Positions 20,416 to 28,625 of a DNA stretch of 64,000 bases are shown piece after piece. Origin of the DNA: Hyphomicrobium sp. (GTDB taxonomy: Bacteria > Pseudomonadota > Alphaproteobacteria > Rhizobiales > Hyphomicrobiaceae). Made by a program: the position numbers and the translations under genes. The notes under the pieces were generated by a model, which had not been told where the DNA came from, did not search any database, and worked only from the letters and a program-made list of their open reading frames with translations. Position 1 is the stretch's first letter; each line of letters begins with the position of its first letter. Location of the stretch: the NCBI GenBank assembly GCA_030148725.1, contig JASBSU010000057.1, forward strand, positions 39,303 to 103,302, read 5' to 3'.

Positions 20416-20793
20416 TCATGCGTTTTTCGCTCCTCGGCGCTTTTGCCCCGGGGGTTGATGAACGCGGGTAAGTGCTTGATCGAGGTCGGACGCGAGGTCC
20501 GTGAAGGTGCGATCTGCGGCGGCGGAGCGCGCGATCAGCACATAATCGAAGGTCGGAAGCGTGCGCTCGGACGGCAGCTTGGCGGTCAGAGCGCGCAGGC
20601 GCCGCTTGATGCGGTTGCGCGTGACGGCGCCGCCGACCTTTTTGGATACGGTAAACCCGAATCTTGCGCCGGAAGCCTCATCGGCATCGCCGGACCTTGC
20701 CCGCGCCTCAAGGACGAAGCCCGGCGCACTCCAGCGGCGGCCGCCTCTGACCCAAAGAAACTCACTGCGCTTCTTGAGGGTAGCGGGTGCCAC
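20416..20793 (-). CDS. rnpA: Ribonuclease P protein component
   Basis: The protein of about 125 residues is the basic protein cofactor of RNase P, which matures the 5' ends of tRNAs. It shows TLKKRSEFLWVRGGRRW at the start, RFGFTVSKKVGGAVTRNRIKRRLR (the RNR motif) and DYVLIARSAAADRTFTDLASDL. I prefer the GTG at 20793, which has AGGA at good spacing and starts close to the KKRSEF motif; another in-frame GTG at 20856, just 5 bases after rpmH, would add 21 residues. It follows rpmH on the same strand as in nearly all bacteria. Confidence 0.92.
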   Translation of the reverse strand: MAPATLKKRSEFLWVRGGRRWSAPGFVLEARARSGDADEASGARFGFTVSKKVGGAVTRNRIKRRLRALTAKLPSERTLPTFDYVLIARSAAADRTFTDLASDLDQALTRVHQPPGQKRRGAKNA

Positions 20794-20861
20794 TGCGCAG
20801 ATTCCTGCCCATAAAGGGCTGCGCTCGGTTGCGGCCGCCAGGGAGGCTGAGCCCACCCCGA

Positions 20862-20996
20862 TCAGGCCGACAGGCGCTTGCGGCCCTTGGCCCGGCGGCG
20901 GTTCAGCACGCGCACGCCGCCCTTGGTCAGCATCCGCTTACGAAAGCCGTGGCGACGCTTGCGGACGAGCCGGCTCGGTTGATAAGTGCGCTTCAC
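20862..20996 (-). CDS. rpmH: 50S ribosomal protein L34
   Basis: The 44-residue protein is bL34: [20 protein letters not shown] followed by [23 protein letters not shown], a complete match in length and sequence type. The start codon is GTG at 20996. It leads the rpmH-rnpA-yidC-engB block; its promoter should lie between 20996 and 21247, where a plus-strand gene begins in the other direction. Confidence 0.97.
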   Translation of the reverse strand: MKRTYQPSRLVRKRRHGFRKRMLTKGGVRVLNRRRAKGRKRLSA

Positions 20997-21246
20997 GATA
21001 CAGCTCCAGTGCCCGTCGCGTAAAAAGGCCACCCTCCGACCTGGCGGTCGCCGTCGGCGGGGCCCTGCTTTAAGGATTGGCGGGCTTATACGGTCTCGAC
21101 AGCCGCAAGTCAACGCGCGCCATCGCACGTTTAATCCACGGCCGGACGCGGTCAGAAGGGGTGCGCTCAAGCCCCGGAAATGGCAAATCTCTCCAGTGAC
21201 GCCCGGATGGCGCGGAATCCGGGCATCGAGGGCATGGGGGCACGGT

Positions 21247-22731
21247 ATGGAGCAGGTTAAGGCTACGTCGGAGCTGCAGGAAACGCCTTCCGAGGCCACT
21301 CCAGAAACGGCCGGCGATGATATAACGGCTGACATCTGCGTCATCGGCGCCAGTCCAGGGGGGCTGGCGGTCGCGACGGCTGCGGCGGCGTTCGGGCGCA
21401 GTGTCGTGCTGGTCGAACAGCAGCAACTGGGCGGCGAGCCGCTGGCGCATGGTCCGGTGGCGCGAAGGGCACTCGCGGCGGTGGGCAATCGCGCGCACGC
21501 GATGCGGACAGCAGGAGAGCTGAGCATCGCAGGGCGAGAGCCCGAGATCGAGATGCGGTCGATCAATCAGCGCGTCAGCGATGTCGTGCACGATGTCACG
21601 CCGAACTATCAGGCGGAGCGGTTTGCGGGCCTTGGAATTCGCGTGGTGCATTCCGCCGGGCGCTTCACGAACAAGAAGACGCTCGTTGCCGGCGAGCAGC
21701 GCATTCGCGCGCGGCGGTTCGTCATCGCCACCGGCGCGGTTCCGCTCATCCCAGCCATTCCCGGGCTGAACGCCGTAACGTATCTGACGCCCGAGACGGT
21801 GTTCGCGAGCAACGAGCGTCTGCACAACCTCATCATCATCGGCGGCGACGCGGCGGCGCTGGAGTTGGCGCAGGCCTACAGCCGTCTCGGTTCGCGCGTC
21901 ATTGTGCTGTGCGCCGATCGCGTGCTGGCGAACGAGGATCCGGAGCTGACGAAGTTTGTGCTCGACCGGCTCGCCGATGAAGGCGTCGCCGTGCATGAGG
22001 ACACGAAGGTCGAGAGCGTCGATGGCGGGCTCGGCCGGGTTCGCGTCAATGTGAGCGTCGGCAGCGAGAAGCATGTGGTCGAGGGCAGCCATCTGCTGGT
22101 GGCCGCAGGGCGCAAGCCGGCGACGGCTGATCTTGGGCTCGATGCGGCGGGCATCCGGCACGATGACAAGGGCATCAAGGTCAATGCCGGCCTCAAGACA
22201 ACCAACCGGCGCGTCTTTGCGCTGGGCGAGGTGGCGGCAGCTCCGGGCGCGCACGCCACCGACTATCAAGCCGGGATCATCGTGCGCCGGGCGTTGCTGC
22301 ATGTTCGCGCGCAGCTCGAGGAACGGCTCATTCCGCGCGTTGCATTCACCGATCCGGAGCTTGCCGCGGTGGGGCTTTCGGAGAGGGAAGCTGCCAAGTC
22401 CGCCAAGACGATCAATGTCCTTCGCTGGCCCTACCGGGAGAACGACCGCGCGGTTGCCGAGGGGGCCGTTACGGGGCTCGTCAAGGTGGTGACGAGCCGG
22501 GAGGGTCAGATCCTCGGGGCTGGCATCGTAGGTGCGCGAGCCGGGGACCTCATTGGGATGTGGGCGCTGGCGCTCTCGCAGGGGCTCAACATCAAGGCCA
22601 TGACCGAGTGGGTGGCACCCTTCCCGGTGCTCAGCGAAGTCAGTAGCCGTGTCGCGGCAACCTATTATGCGGGAAAGCCTGGAAACCCCACATTACGCAA
22701 GGTTATCGATATACTTGCTAAGCTCGGGTGA
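21247..22731 (+). CDS. FAD-dependent pyridine nucleotide-disulfide oxidoreductase lacking the redox cysteines
   Basis: The 494-residue flavoprotein follows the dihydrolipoamide dehydrogenase / mercuric reductase plan: FAD motif [24 protein letters not shown]-binding motif [21 protein letters not shown], the FALGEVA motif, and a dimerisation domain. The usual GGxCxxxxC is replaced by GGEPLAHGP, putting prolines at 65 and 70 exactly where the two cysteines should be, and the catalytic His of the HPT-SE motif is Phe459 (APFPVLSE), while Glu464 remains. It therefore cannot perform disulfide exchange; NAD(P)H oxidase or another electron transfer is possible. Start at ATG 21247. A sensor kinase follows after 24 bases on the same strand. 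Confidence 0.85.
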   Translation: MEQVKATSELQETPSEATPETAGDDITADICVIGASPGGLAVATAAAAFGRSVVLVEQQQLGGEPLAHGPVARRALAAVGNRAHAMRTAGELSIAGREPEIEMRSINQRVSDVVHDVTPNYQAERFAGLGIRVVHSAGRFTNKKTLVAGEQRIRARRFVIATGAVPLIPAIPGLNAVTYLTPETVFASNERLHNLIIIGGDAAALELAQAYSRLGSRVIVLCADRVLANEDPELTKFVLDRLADEGVAVHEDTKVESVDGGLGRVRVNVSVGSEKHVVEGSHLLVAAGRKPATADLGLDAAGIRHDDKGIKVNAGLKTTNRRVFALGEVAAAPGAHATDYQAGIIVRRALLHVRAQLEERLIPRVAFTDPELAAVGLSEREAAKSAKTINVLRWPYRENDRAVAEGAVTGLVKVVTSREGQILGAGIVGARAGDLIGMWALALSQGLNIKAMTEWVAPFPVLSEVSSRVAATYYAGKPGNPTLRKVIDILAKLG

Positions 22732-22755
22732 GGTTCCGGGAGTGAAAGGACGCGC

Positions 22756-24333
22756 GTGCTCCGCGACAACAAGAACGAGGTGGCGCACTTAGGCCTCGCC
22801 GCGCGCTGGCGGCGACTGCCAATCTGGGACTGGTTCGCAAGATACCGGCAGAACTGGCGCGACCTCGGCTTGCCCTCAAAGCTCCTGATGCTCACCGCCA
22901 GCTTCGTACTGCTGGCGGAGGTGCTGATTTTCCTGCCGTCGATCTCGACGTTCCGCGTCGACTGGCTGAACGAGCGGTTGACCGCGGCGCAGCTCGCAAC
23001 GCTGGCAGCGGAAGGGTTTCCGGGCGGGGATGTTCCGTCGGGCCTTCGGGCCGAGATGCTGCGCACGGCGCAGGTGAAGGCCATCGCATCGCGCCGGCAG
23101 GGTGTTCGCAGGCTGGTGCTGCCGGTCGATCCGCAGATGACCATCGATGCGCATTACGATCTGAGGCAACGGCCGGAAAGCTGGCTCGAAGGCGTGGGGC
23201 TGAAGCTCGAGCAGATCGGCGATGCCATAGCGGTCTTCTTTGCGCCGGATGGGCGCACCATCAGGGTGCTGGGCGCGATCGGCGACGATCCTGATGACCT
23301 CGTCGAGATCGTGATGCCCGAGGCGCCTCTCAAGGCCGCGTTGCGCGCCTATGCGCTCAACATCCTCGGCGTGTCGATCGTCATATCGCTGGCTACGGCG
23401 GCGCTCGTCTATTTCGCGCTGAGCCGGCTGCTGGTGCGGCCAATGATGCGCATCACGCATGCGATGGTGCATTTCCGGCAGGATCCGGAAGACCCGGCGC
23501 GGATCATCGTTCCATCGGGGCGGCACGACGAGATCGGAACGGCGGAGCGTGAGCTAGGGGAAATGCAGAAACAGCTCTCGGGCGCGCTGCTGCAGAAGAC
23601 GCGCCTCGCGCAGCTCGGGCTCGCCGTGAGCAAGATCAATCACGACCTGCGCGGGATGCTGGCGAATGCGCAGCTCATCTCGGATCGTTTGACCGTCATC
23701 CCCGATCCCACCGTTCAGCGGTTCGCGCCGAAGCTCATCGCCTCGCTCGACCGCGCCATCAACTTCTGCAACGACACGCTGCGGTTCGGACGCGCGGAAG
23801 AGGCGGCGCCGCGGCGCGAGCTGATGCTGCTCAAGCCTTTGGCCGAGGAGGTCGGCGAGGCGCTCGGGTTGCCGCGCGAAGATACCATCGACTTCGTACT
23901 CGACATGGAGGACACGCTGCGCATCGATGCGGACCGTGACCATCTGTTCCGTATCCTTTCGAACCTCGTGCGAAATGCCATCGAGGCCATCGAAGGCGCG
24001 CAGCCGTCGCCGCGGGGCGAAATCCTGATCAAGGCATGGCGCGAGGGACGGCGGGTGCTGGTGGAGGTGCGCGACAACGGTCCGGGCGTCCCGAAGAAAG
24101 CGCGCGATCATCTGTTCGAGGCATTCACCGGCTCGCAGCGCAAGGGTGGCACCGGGCTTGGGCTGGCCATTGCGGCGGAGATCGTGGGCGTGCACGGGGG
24201 GCATGTGCGGCTGCTCGACACAGAGACGGGCGCCGCGTTCCTGATCGAGATCCCGGATCGCGGGGCGCATTCCATTGCGGAAACGGCTGATCTTGGGTCT
24301 GTATCCACGGTCAAATCCGGCGGAGGCGCCTAG
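22756..24333 (+). CDS. Membrane sensor histidine kinase
   Basis: The 525-residue kinase starts with GTG (AAAGGA upstream). It has TM1 at about 38-60 (LLMLTASFVLLAEVLIFLPS), a periplasmic sensor region of about 140 residues, TM2 at about 200-222, a HAMP domain (LVRPMMRITHAMVHFRQDP), a phospho-acceptor helix with His296 (VSKINHDLRGMLANAQ), and an ATP-binding domain with the N box (NLVRNAIEAIE, Asn407), G1 (DNGPGVP) and G2 (GGTGLGLAIA). No response regulator gene is adjacent, so its partner is elsewhere. It is likely co-transcribed with the preceding flavoprotein; whether that link reflects redox sensing is inference. Confidence 0.92.
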   Translation: MLRDNKNEVAHLGLAARWRRLPIWDWFARYRQNWRDLGLPSKLLMLTASFVLLAEVLIFLPSISTFRVDWLNERLTAAQLATLAAEGFPGGDVPSGLRAEMLRTAQVKAIASRRQGVRRLVLPVDPQMTIDAHYDLRQRPESWLEGVGLKLEQIGDAIAVFFAPDGRTIRVLGAIGDDPDDLVEIVMPEAPLKAALRAYALNILGVSIVISLATAALVYFALSRLLVRPMMRITHAMVHFRQDPEDPARIIVPSGRHDEIGTAERELGEMQKQLSGALLQKTRLAQLGLAVSKINHDLRGMLANAQLISDRLTVIPDPTVQRFAPKLIASLDRAINFCNDTLRFGRAEEAAPRRELMLLKPLAEEVGEALGLPREDTIDFVLDMEDTLRIDADRDHLFRILSNLVRNAIEAIEGAQPSPRGEILIKAWREGRRVLVEVRDNGPGVPKKARDHLFEAFTGSQRKGGTGLGLAIAAEIVGVHGGHVRLLDTETGAAFLIEIPDRGAHSIAETADLGSVSTVKSGGGA

Positions 24334-24448
24334 CGGCAGCAAGCCCCTTGCGCGACCGCGGCTGAGCGATTAGTAGTTGCCGCCTTCGGTACGGCATTTG
24401 CTGGCCGACAGTCGTAGGCCCCTGCGAGGCCATAAAAATCGTAGGCAA

Positions 24449-24525
24449 GCGCCCGTAGCTCAGCTGGATAGAGCACCAGACTACGAATCTGGGGGTCAGA
24501 GGTTCGAATCCTTTCGGGCGCGCCA
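24449..24525 (+). tRNA. tRNA-Arg (anticodon ACG)
   Basis: A complete 77-base cloverleaf: acceptor GCGCCCG pairs with CGGGCGC, D arm GCTC/GAGC, anticodon stem CCAGA/TCTGG enclosing CTACGAA (anticodon ACG), T arm AGAGG-TTCGAAT-CCTTT, discriminator G and encoded CCA. It serves as the integration site of an island: the last 18 bases are repeated at 28353-28370. Confidence 0.96.
24508..24525 (+). repeat. Left attachment-site repeat (within tRNA-Arg 3' end)
   Basis: Copy 1 of the 18-base direct repeat ATCCTTTCGGGCGCGCCA. It covers the T-stem 3' strand, acceptor 3' strand and CCA of the tRNA. The match ends immediately on both sides. Confidence 0.82.
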
Positions 24526-24539
24526 CTCACGAACAAAAC

Positions 24540-25140
24540 TGGGCACTCCAGCCGGAGGCGTACCGCCGGTCATGACGAGCCGTTCCAGAACGCTCTTTCG
24601 CCCGATGATTCGGATTTCGTTGTCGTCCACCTCAACCTGATCAACGATGGACCGAATGTAGGCGCGCCTGAACGAAGTCTCGCCTTCAGCACGTTGCTGC
24701 GCATTACCTTGGCGAAGGCGGCTATCTTATCCGGAGTGATTTTGGAACTCGGATGCAGTTCCGCTCTTGCCCTGTCGAGGGAGGCTTGAGCGATATCTCG
24801 GTCCTGCTTCGCCGCCGTCAATCGGTCTTTCAGTGTCGGATCACTTGGATCGGCGACACCCGCTTCGATAGCGTCGTAAAGACGACGGAGCTTGGTTTCC
24901 GCCGAGTTGAGCTTGGCTTCAAGCGCAGCGAGCCGCTTCGCATAGTCTTCGTCGCGCGTGGACTGGCGTTGCAATGGTCCGTCAAGCAGCTTTGCAACCC
25001 GCTCTGGAGTCAGCAGCCGCTCTGCCAGCTTTTCGCTTACAAGCCGATCGAGCTTCTCCATCGGTATCGAACGGCCCCTGCAGGCGGTCTGTCCCTTACG
25101 GGCGCATACAGAACCGACGTGTAGTACCGATAGCGACCTG
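24540..25140 (-). pseudogene. Remnant of a large serine recombinase (at least two frameshifts, catalytic domain lost)
   Basis: Reading the minus strand, pieces of the C-terminal half of a large serine recombinase appear in successive frames: GRYRYYTSVLYAPVRDRPPAG from about 25138, then RSIPMEKLDRLVSEKLAERL and a coiled-coil region (about 25070-24690), then GETSFRRAYIRSIVDQVEVD and NEIRIIGRKSVLERLVM (to about 24570). The order matches the zinc-ribbon, coiled-coil and C-terminal segments of family members, but each junction needs a frame change, near 25070 and near 24690. The N-terminal catalytic serine domain is absent. The last frame runs on into the tRNA. This explains the island's origin but means it cannot now move by this enzyme. 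Confidence 0.75.
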
Positions 25141-25290
25141 GGGTCACGTCACTATGGCGATCTCCTGTTGGAGGGCGTCTTTCGCCGTTCGCCCAGTTTG
25201 ACTCTAAATCACTGAAATAACTCGATTTATTATCTCGTTGCAGAGCACGCCGGTTCATATCAAAATTCACAGACTGGCGTGGTTTAGAAC

Positions 25291-25419
25291 CGATTTTCAT
25301 GGCTCGGTATCGGTTTTCATGATAAGGTGCCATCTGTATCGTTTTTCACAGGAAGGCACCGTTTTTACATGGCGAGAGAGCCGCAGAATCGTTTTTCAGG
25401 CCCAGTTACCGTTTTTCAC
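25291..25419 (+). repeat. Phased array of six CGNTTTTCA boxes (50-bp period) upstream of and into the Fic gene
   Basis: Six copies of a box, consensus YCGNTTTTCA, begin at 25291, 25311, 25340, 25360 (with one inserted A), 25390 and 25410. The spacings are 20, 29, 20, 30 and 20 bases, so pairs 20 bases apart repeat every 49-50 bases; a degenerate copy may lie at 25261. All boxes are in one orientation and close to whole helical turns apart. The last two or three boxes lie within the predicted start of the Fic reading frame. It may be an operator or iteron array, or the multi-repeat end of a lost IS21-like element. Confidence 0.7.
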
Positions 25420-26919
25420 GAGAGACGGCTGCCTAAAGCTGCGACACCCGCTGGTTACGCGGCTCTGATCGACGCCTTTGGTTTGACGGTCCCAATCCCA
25501 ACGACCCTCTCTGCAATCGGCACTCGCCACCGCCGCACAGAAGAGCAAGGTTGGCGCATTTTCGGTCCTCGCTATGCCCCTGAGGCGACGCTTGAAGGAC
25601 ACCTGACCTTTGCGCTGAAGCACGAGGGCCTCGACCTCTGCACGCTAAAGCGCCTGTTCCTCGCAGTCGGATCAGCCGAAATCGAAGCGCTCGTCCGCGC
25701 AGAGCCGACAGGGCGCTACGCCCGGCGTGTCTGGTTTCTCTACGAGTGGCTCACTGGCACGCAGTTGAACCTGCCGGATGCAACAGCTGGCACGTACGTA
25801 GCTGTCCTCGATCCCAAGTTACAATTCGAAGTTCCTGCGACAAATTCCAAGCGTCACCGGGTGAAGAACAACTTGCCCGGCACTCCAGAATTCTGCCCGC
25901 TGGTGTTTAGAACCCCGAGGATTGAAGAGTTTGTTGCATCCAACCTCGCCGAAAGAGCGCGTGCGGTTGTCGCGGACGTCCCGCGCGATTTGCTCGCGCG
26001 CACGGCTGCATTTCTGCTGCTGAAAGATTCAAAGTCCAGTTACGTCATCGAAGGTGAGCACCCTCCGCAAGATCGCATCCAGCGATGGGGGCGGGCTATC
26101 GGAGAGGCGGGACGCAGGGCACTCGATCTCGACGAGTTGCTGCGGCTGCAGCAGATCGTGATTGGAGACGCGCGCTTTGTGCGGCTGGGGCTTAGGCAGG
26201 AGCGTTTCGTCGGTGAGCACGACCGCGACACCGGAGGGCCAATCCCCGACCATATCAGCGCGCGAGCCGAAGATCTGCGCAGCCTGATCAATGGCATGTC
26301 GGAATTCGACCGCACGGCATCCGAGCATCTCGATCCTGTCATCGGGGCAGCGGTGCTGGCCTTCGGGTTCGTTTTCGTTCACCCGTTTGAAGACGGCAAT
26401 GGCCGCATTCATCGTTACCTGATCCACCACGTGCTGGCCCGTAGGGGTTTCAATCCTCCTGGCCTCGTGTTCCCTGTATCGTCTGCGATCCTCAACAGCA
26501 TCGACGAGTACCGCAACGTGCTGGAAGCATATTCGACGCGCGTACTGCCTGTCGTGGAATGGCAGCCCACGCCGCAAGGCAATGTGCGCGTTTTGAACGA
26601 TACCGGGGATTTTTACAGGTTTTTCGATGCGACGCCGCAGACGGAGTTTTTGTTCGAATGCGTGAGGAAGACCATCGAGGAAGAGCTTCCCGCCGAGACA
26701 GACTATCTGCGCCGCTACGATGAGTTCAAGGCAGCAGTGGAGCAGATCGTTGACATGCCGGATCAGAGAATTGATCTGCTGTTTCGCATGCTCAGGCAGA
26801 ACAATGGCAGGCTATCCCAACGAGCAAGACAGAGGGAGTTTGAGCAGCTGACTGCCAATGAGGCTGATGCACTGGAAGCCGCCTACACACATACGTTTGC
26901 GGGAGACGCTCCGCCGTGA
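25369..26919 (+). CDS. Fic family protein with N-terminal inhibitory motif (class II type)
   Basis: The 516-residue protein has a complete Fic active site, HPFEDGNGRIHR at residues 338-349 (catalytic His338), so it should transfer AMP or another nucleotide moiety to a target hydroxyl. An inhibitory motif of the S/T-xxx-E-G/N form, SYVIEG (Ser224, Glu228), lies N-terminal to the Fic core, the class II layout in which the protein restrains itself. An N-terminal region of about 200 residues (VPIPTTLSAIGTRHR, LTFALKHEGLDLCTLKRLF) and about 150 residues after the core flank it. I chose ATG 25369, with AGGAAGG upstream; 25327 is possible. Its stop overlaps the next gene by four bases. It lies within the tRNA island. 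Confidence 0.88.
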   Translation: MAREPQNRFSGPVTVFHERRLPKAATPAGYAALIDAFGLTVPIPTTLSAIGTRHRRTEEQGWRIFGPRYAPEATLEGHLTFALKHEGLDLCTLKRLFLAVGSAEIEALVRAEPTGRYARRVWFLYEWLTGTQLNLPDATAGTYVAVLDPKLQFEVPATNSKRHRVKNNLPGTPEFCPLVFRTPRIEEFVASNLAERARAVVADVPRDLLARTAAFLLLKDSKSSYVIEGEHPPQDRIQRWGRAIGEAGRRALDLDELLRLQQIVIGDARFVRLGLRQERFVGEHDRDTGGPIPDHISARAEDLRSLINGMSEFDRTASEHLDPVIGAAVLAFGFVFVHPFEDGNGRIHRYLIHHVLARRGFNPPGLVFPVSSAILNSIDEYRNVLEAYSTRVLPVVEWQPTPQGNVRVLNDTGDFYRFFDATPQTEFLFECVRKTIEEELPAETDYLRRYDEFKAAVEQIVDMPDQRIDLLFRMLRQNNGRLSQRARQREFEQLTANEADALEAAYTHTFAGDAPP

Positions 26920-27752
26920 CGAAATCACCGAAGGTCGGCAAGGGAGTCTCTTTTCCGTTTCAGGTTTCGGTCGCTTGCTGGATCGATCTCCTCGGTTATG
27001 GCGGTATGATTTCCGAGGCCGGCTTTAATCCACTGCATCCGAAGGCCAAGGACGCAATCAAACGGATACGAAAATTCCACAAGACTATCGCCGATCATAG
27101 CACTCGCCACTTTCCCACGCTGGTCATGAACGACGGCGCGGTGGCGTATCGTGACCTCTCGATGAGATCGCGGTCGGTGTCACACGATTTTCTCTCGAGG
27201 GCGTTGCGCCTGTTCCAGACGATCAAAGACGAGGAAGCCTCTCAAGGCTATCCCGGTGCTCGACTTGTCCTAGCTTGCGGATTCCGCATGCGGGGCCGTG
27301 GGGCCGGGCTTCGAGCATCCAGACAGCATACAGAGTCAGTTATCCAGAGGCTTCAAAACGGCGAGATCGATGCCAACCAAGCTGTGCATGAAGCGGCATC
27401 AATGCAGCCACGATTCGATATCGTCCCGCAGTTGCAAGCCAACTTCGCGTTTACGAAGGCTTACGTGGCGGAATCATCGGGATCTGATGGCGGATTGCCG
27501 GGAGCGAACTTCTACGTTGACCTAGCGCTCTTCGGCGACATCCGACCTCCGTGGCTGGAGCTTGGCCCTAACATCGATTGGGAGTGTCCTCGCTTACATC
27601 TCAAGGCAACTTTCGCCAAGATCGAGGCTGTTGCGAACGTTACGCATCCAGCTGGCGGCCCCCAAGAAATATCCGACGGGCTGGCAGTCGCTCAGCTGCT
27701 GAGCGGAGACCCTGACGTATTGCGTGCTTTGCGAACTGCTGTGAAATCGTAG
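26916..27752 (+). CDS. Unknown protein translationally coupled to Fic; possible nucleotidyl-cyclase-like fold
   Basis: The 278-residue protein begins with GTG inside the Fic stop (GTGA overlap), so the two are made together. I do not recognise the family. It has VACWIDLLGYGGMI (Asp24), PTLVMNDGAVAYRDL (Asp73) and RLVLACGFRMRGRG in that order, which loosely resembles the beta-strand, metal-Asp, second Asp and RxGxxxG layout of class III nucleotidyl cyclase-like domains; this is inference and weak. No transmembrane segment or signal is seen. The short FicA-type antitoxin is smaller and carries the SxxxE motif, which is absent here, so it is not a classical Fic antitoxin. A substrate or effector partner of Fic is plausible. 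Confidence 0.8.
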   Translation: MTKSPKVGKGVSFPFQVSVACWIDLLGYGGMISEAGFNPLHPKAKDAIKRIRKFHKTIADHSTRHFPTLVMNDGAVAYRDLSMRSRSVSHDFLSRALRLFQTIKDEEASQGYPGARLVLACGFRMRGRGAGLRASRQHTESVIQRLQNGEIDANQAVHEAASMQPRFDIVPQLQANFAFTKAYVAESSGSDGGLPGANFYVDLALFGDIRPPWLELGPNIDWECPRLHLKATFAKIEAVANVTHPAGGPQEISDGLAVAQLLSGDPDVLRALRTAVKS

Positions 27753-27780
27753 TGGTGTAACGCAGCAAGCAGCGTAAGCG

Positions 27781-28266
27781 TTAGATCAGACGCTCGGCGA
27801 CCTTCAGCTCCGACGTAACGTCGATCACGCCGGGTAATTCCCAGACAGAATCCCGAAGTATGAATTTCCATCCCTTTACGCTGTCGACATAAGCAGCGCC
27901 TGGCTTAACAACATCGTAGGGAATGATCGCCGCCCGCAGAACACGGAACTTGCCATCGATCAGCACGGCCGCCAGCTTGTCGAACGGGCGGTCAGGCAGA
28001 CGACGAATGAAGCCGAGCTGGCGTGATCCTTTCGGAGTGCGCAGCCTGCGGCACTTGATTTGATAGCGCAGCCCCTGCGCATCGACAGCGTCGGCTGACG
28101 AATTGTCGTTGAGAATCCAACCAAATGCGCGAGAGAAGAGCAACTCACCATAGTCTCCCGTGGGATTGTTGGCGCTTCGTACAACATCCCTTCGCCGAAG
28201 CTCGACGAGGAGGTCGACATGAAGCTCCAGAAGCGAAGAAACGGGAACGTTTGTGAGATCAATCAT
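27781..28266 (-). CDS. Possible PD-(D/E)xK-type nuclease-fold protein (unknown function)
   Basis: The 161-residue protein converges on the Fic operon. The segment GDYGELLFSRAFGW (Glu41), then SADAVDAQGLRYQIKCRR (Asp59/Asp62, Gln69-Ile-Lys71), follows the Glu ... Asp ... (E/Q)xK pattern of restriction-endonuclease-like folds, and proteins with a G-(E)-LLF-RAFGW ... YQIK-RR layout are, as far as I know, found as unnamed accessory genes. The ATG at 28266 is preferred over a TTG at 28272. Activity is not proven: an isolated small member could equally be a structural or regulatory derivative. It lies between the Fic operon and the right end of the island. Confidence 0.7.
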   Translation of the reverse strand: MIDLTNVPVSSLLELHVDLLVELRRRDVVRSANNPTGDYGELLFSRAFGWILNDNSSADAVDAQGLRYQIKCRRLRTPKGSRQLGFIRRLPDRPFDKLAAVLIDGKFRVLRAAIIPYDVVKPGAAYVDSVKGWKFILRDSVWELPGVIDVTSELKVAERLI

Positions 28267-28352
28267 GATCAAGCTTAGCGGGATTCGCCATCGCTGGTCA
28301 CGCAGCAGGAATTTTATATAGATATTGCAATCACATAACGGTTCCCACCTTC

Positions 28353-28370
28353 ATCCTTTCGGGCGCGCCA
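28353..28370 (+). repeat. Right attachment-site repeat of the tRNA-Arg island
   Basis: Copy 2 of ATCCTTTCGGGCGCGCCA, identical and in the same orientation as the tRNA 3' end at 24508-24525. The sequence just left of it (28273-28352) is AT-rich and unlike the tRNA, so only the crossover core is duplicated. The 255 bases to its right (28371-28625), up to the end of the next gene, look like ordinary high-GC flank and hold no gene I can support. Confidence 0.82.
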
Positions 28371-28625
28371 ACTACGATGAGATCGGTCAAGTTGACCTGC
28401 ATGGCGGGCTAGCGCATCGGTCAGCTCGAAGCCCATTCATTGAAATCATCGCGGACGGAGCGGGCTGCTGCCTTTGCGTTGCTCTCGAGCCAACCTGCCG
28501 ACCGGGCCTTGAGATCGCGCAATGCGCGCGGCGGCTTTTGCGTCGTGGGCGTGGATCGCGCCGAGGTCGAGGCGCGTCCTTGTGTCCGGGCAGATCGCTT
28601 CGATGGTGCGCTGGCTTGTCGACAG

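Larger units (their letters stand above)
24508..28370. mobile_element. Genomic island integrated at tRNA-Arg, bounded by 18-bp direct repeats
   Basis: The 3' end of the tRNA (ATCCTTTCGGGCGCGCCA, 24508-24525) is repeated exactly in the same orientation at 28353-28370, the classic mark of site-specific integration into a tRNA gene. Between the copies lie a decayed serine recombinase, a repeat array, a Fic gene, an overlapping unknown gene and a possible nuclease gene; several noncoding stretches are visibly more AT-rich than the flanks. No intact integrase remains, so the element is probably fixed. The recombinase remnant is of the serine type, whereas tRNA 3' ends are usually targets of tyrosine integrases, so the original integrase may be lost. 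Confidence 0.8.

Noticed and set aside
24311..24536. Minus-strand frames over tRNA-Arg giving a peptide beginning MARPKGFEPLTPRFVVWCS
   Set aside because: This is the antisense of the tRNA, a well-known false gene call; no ribosome site or family support.
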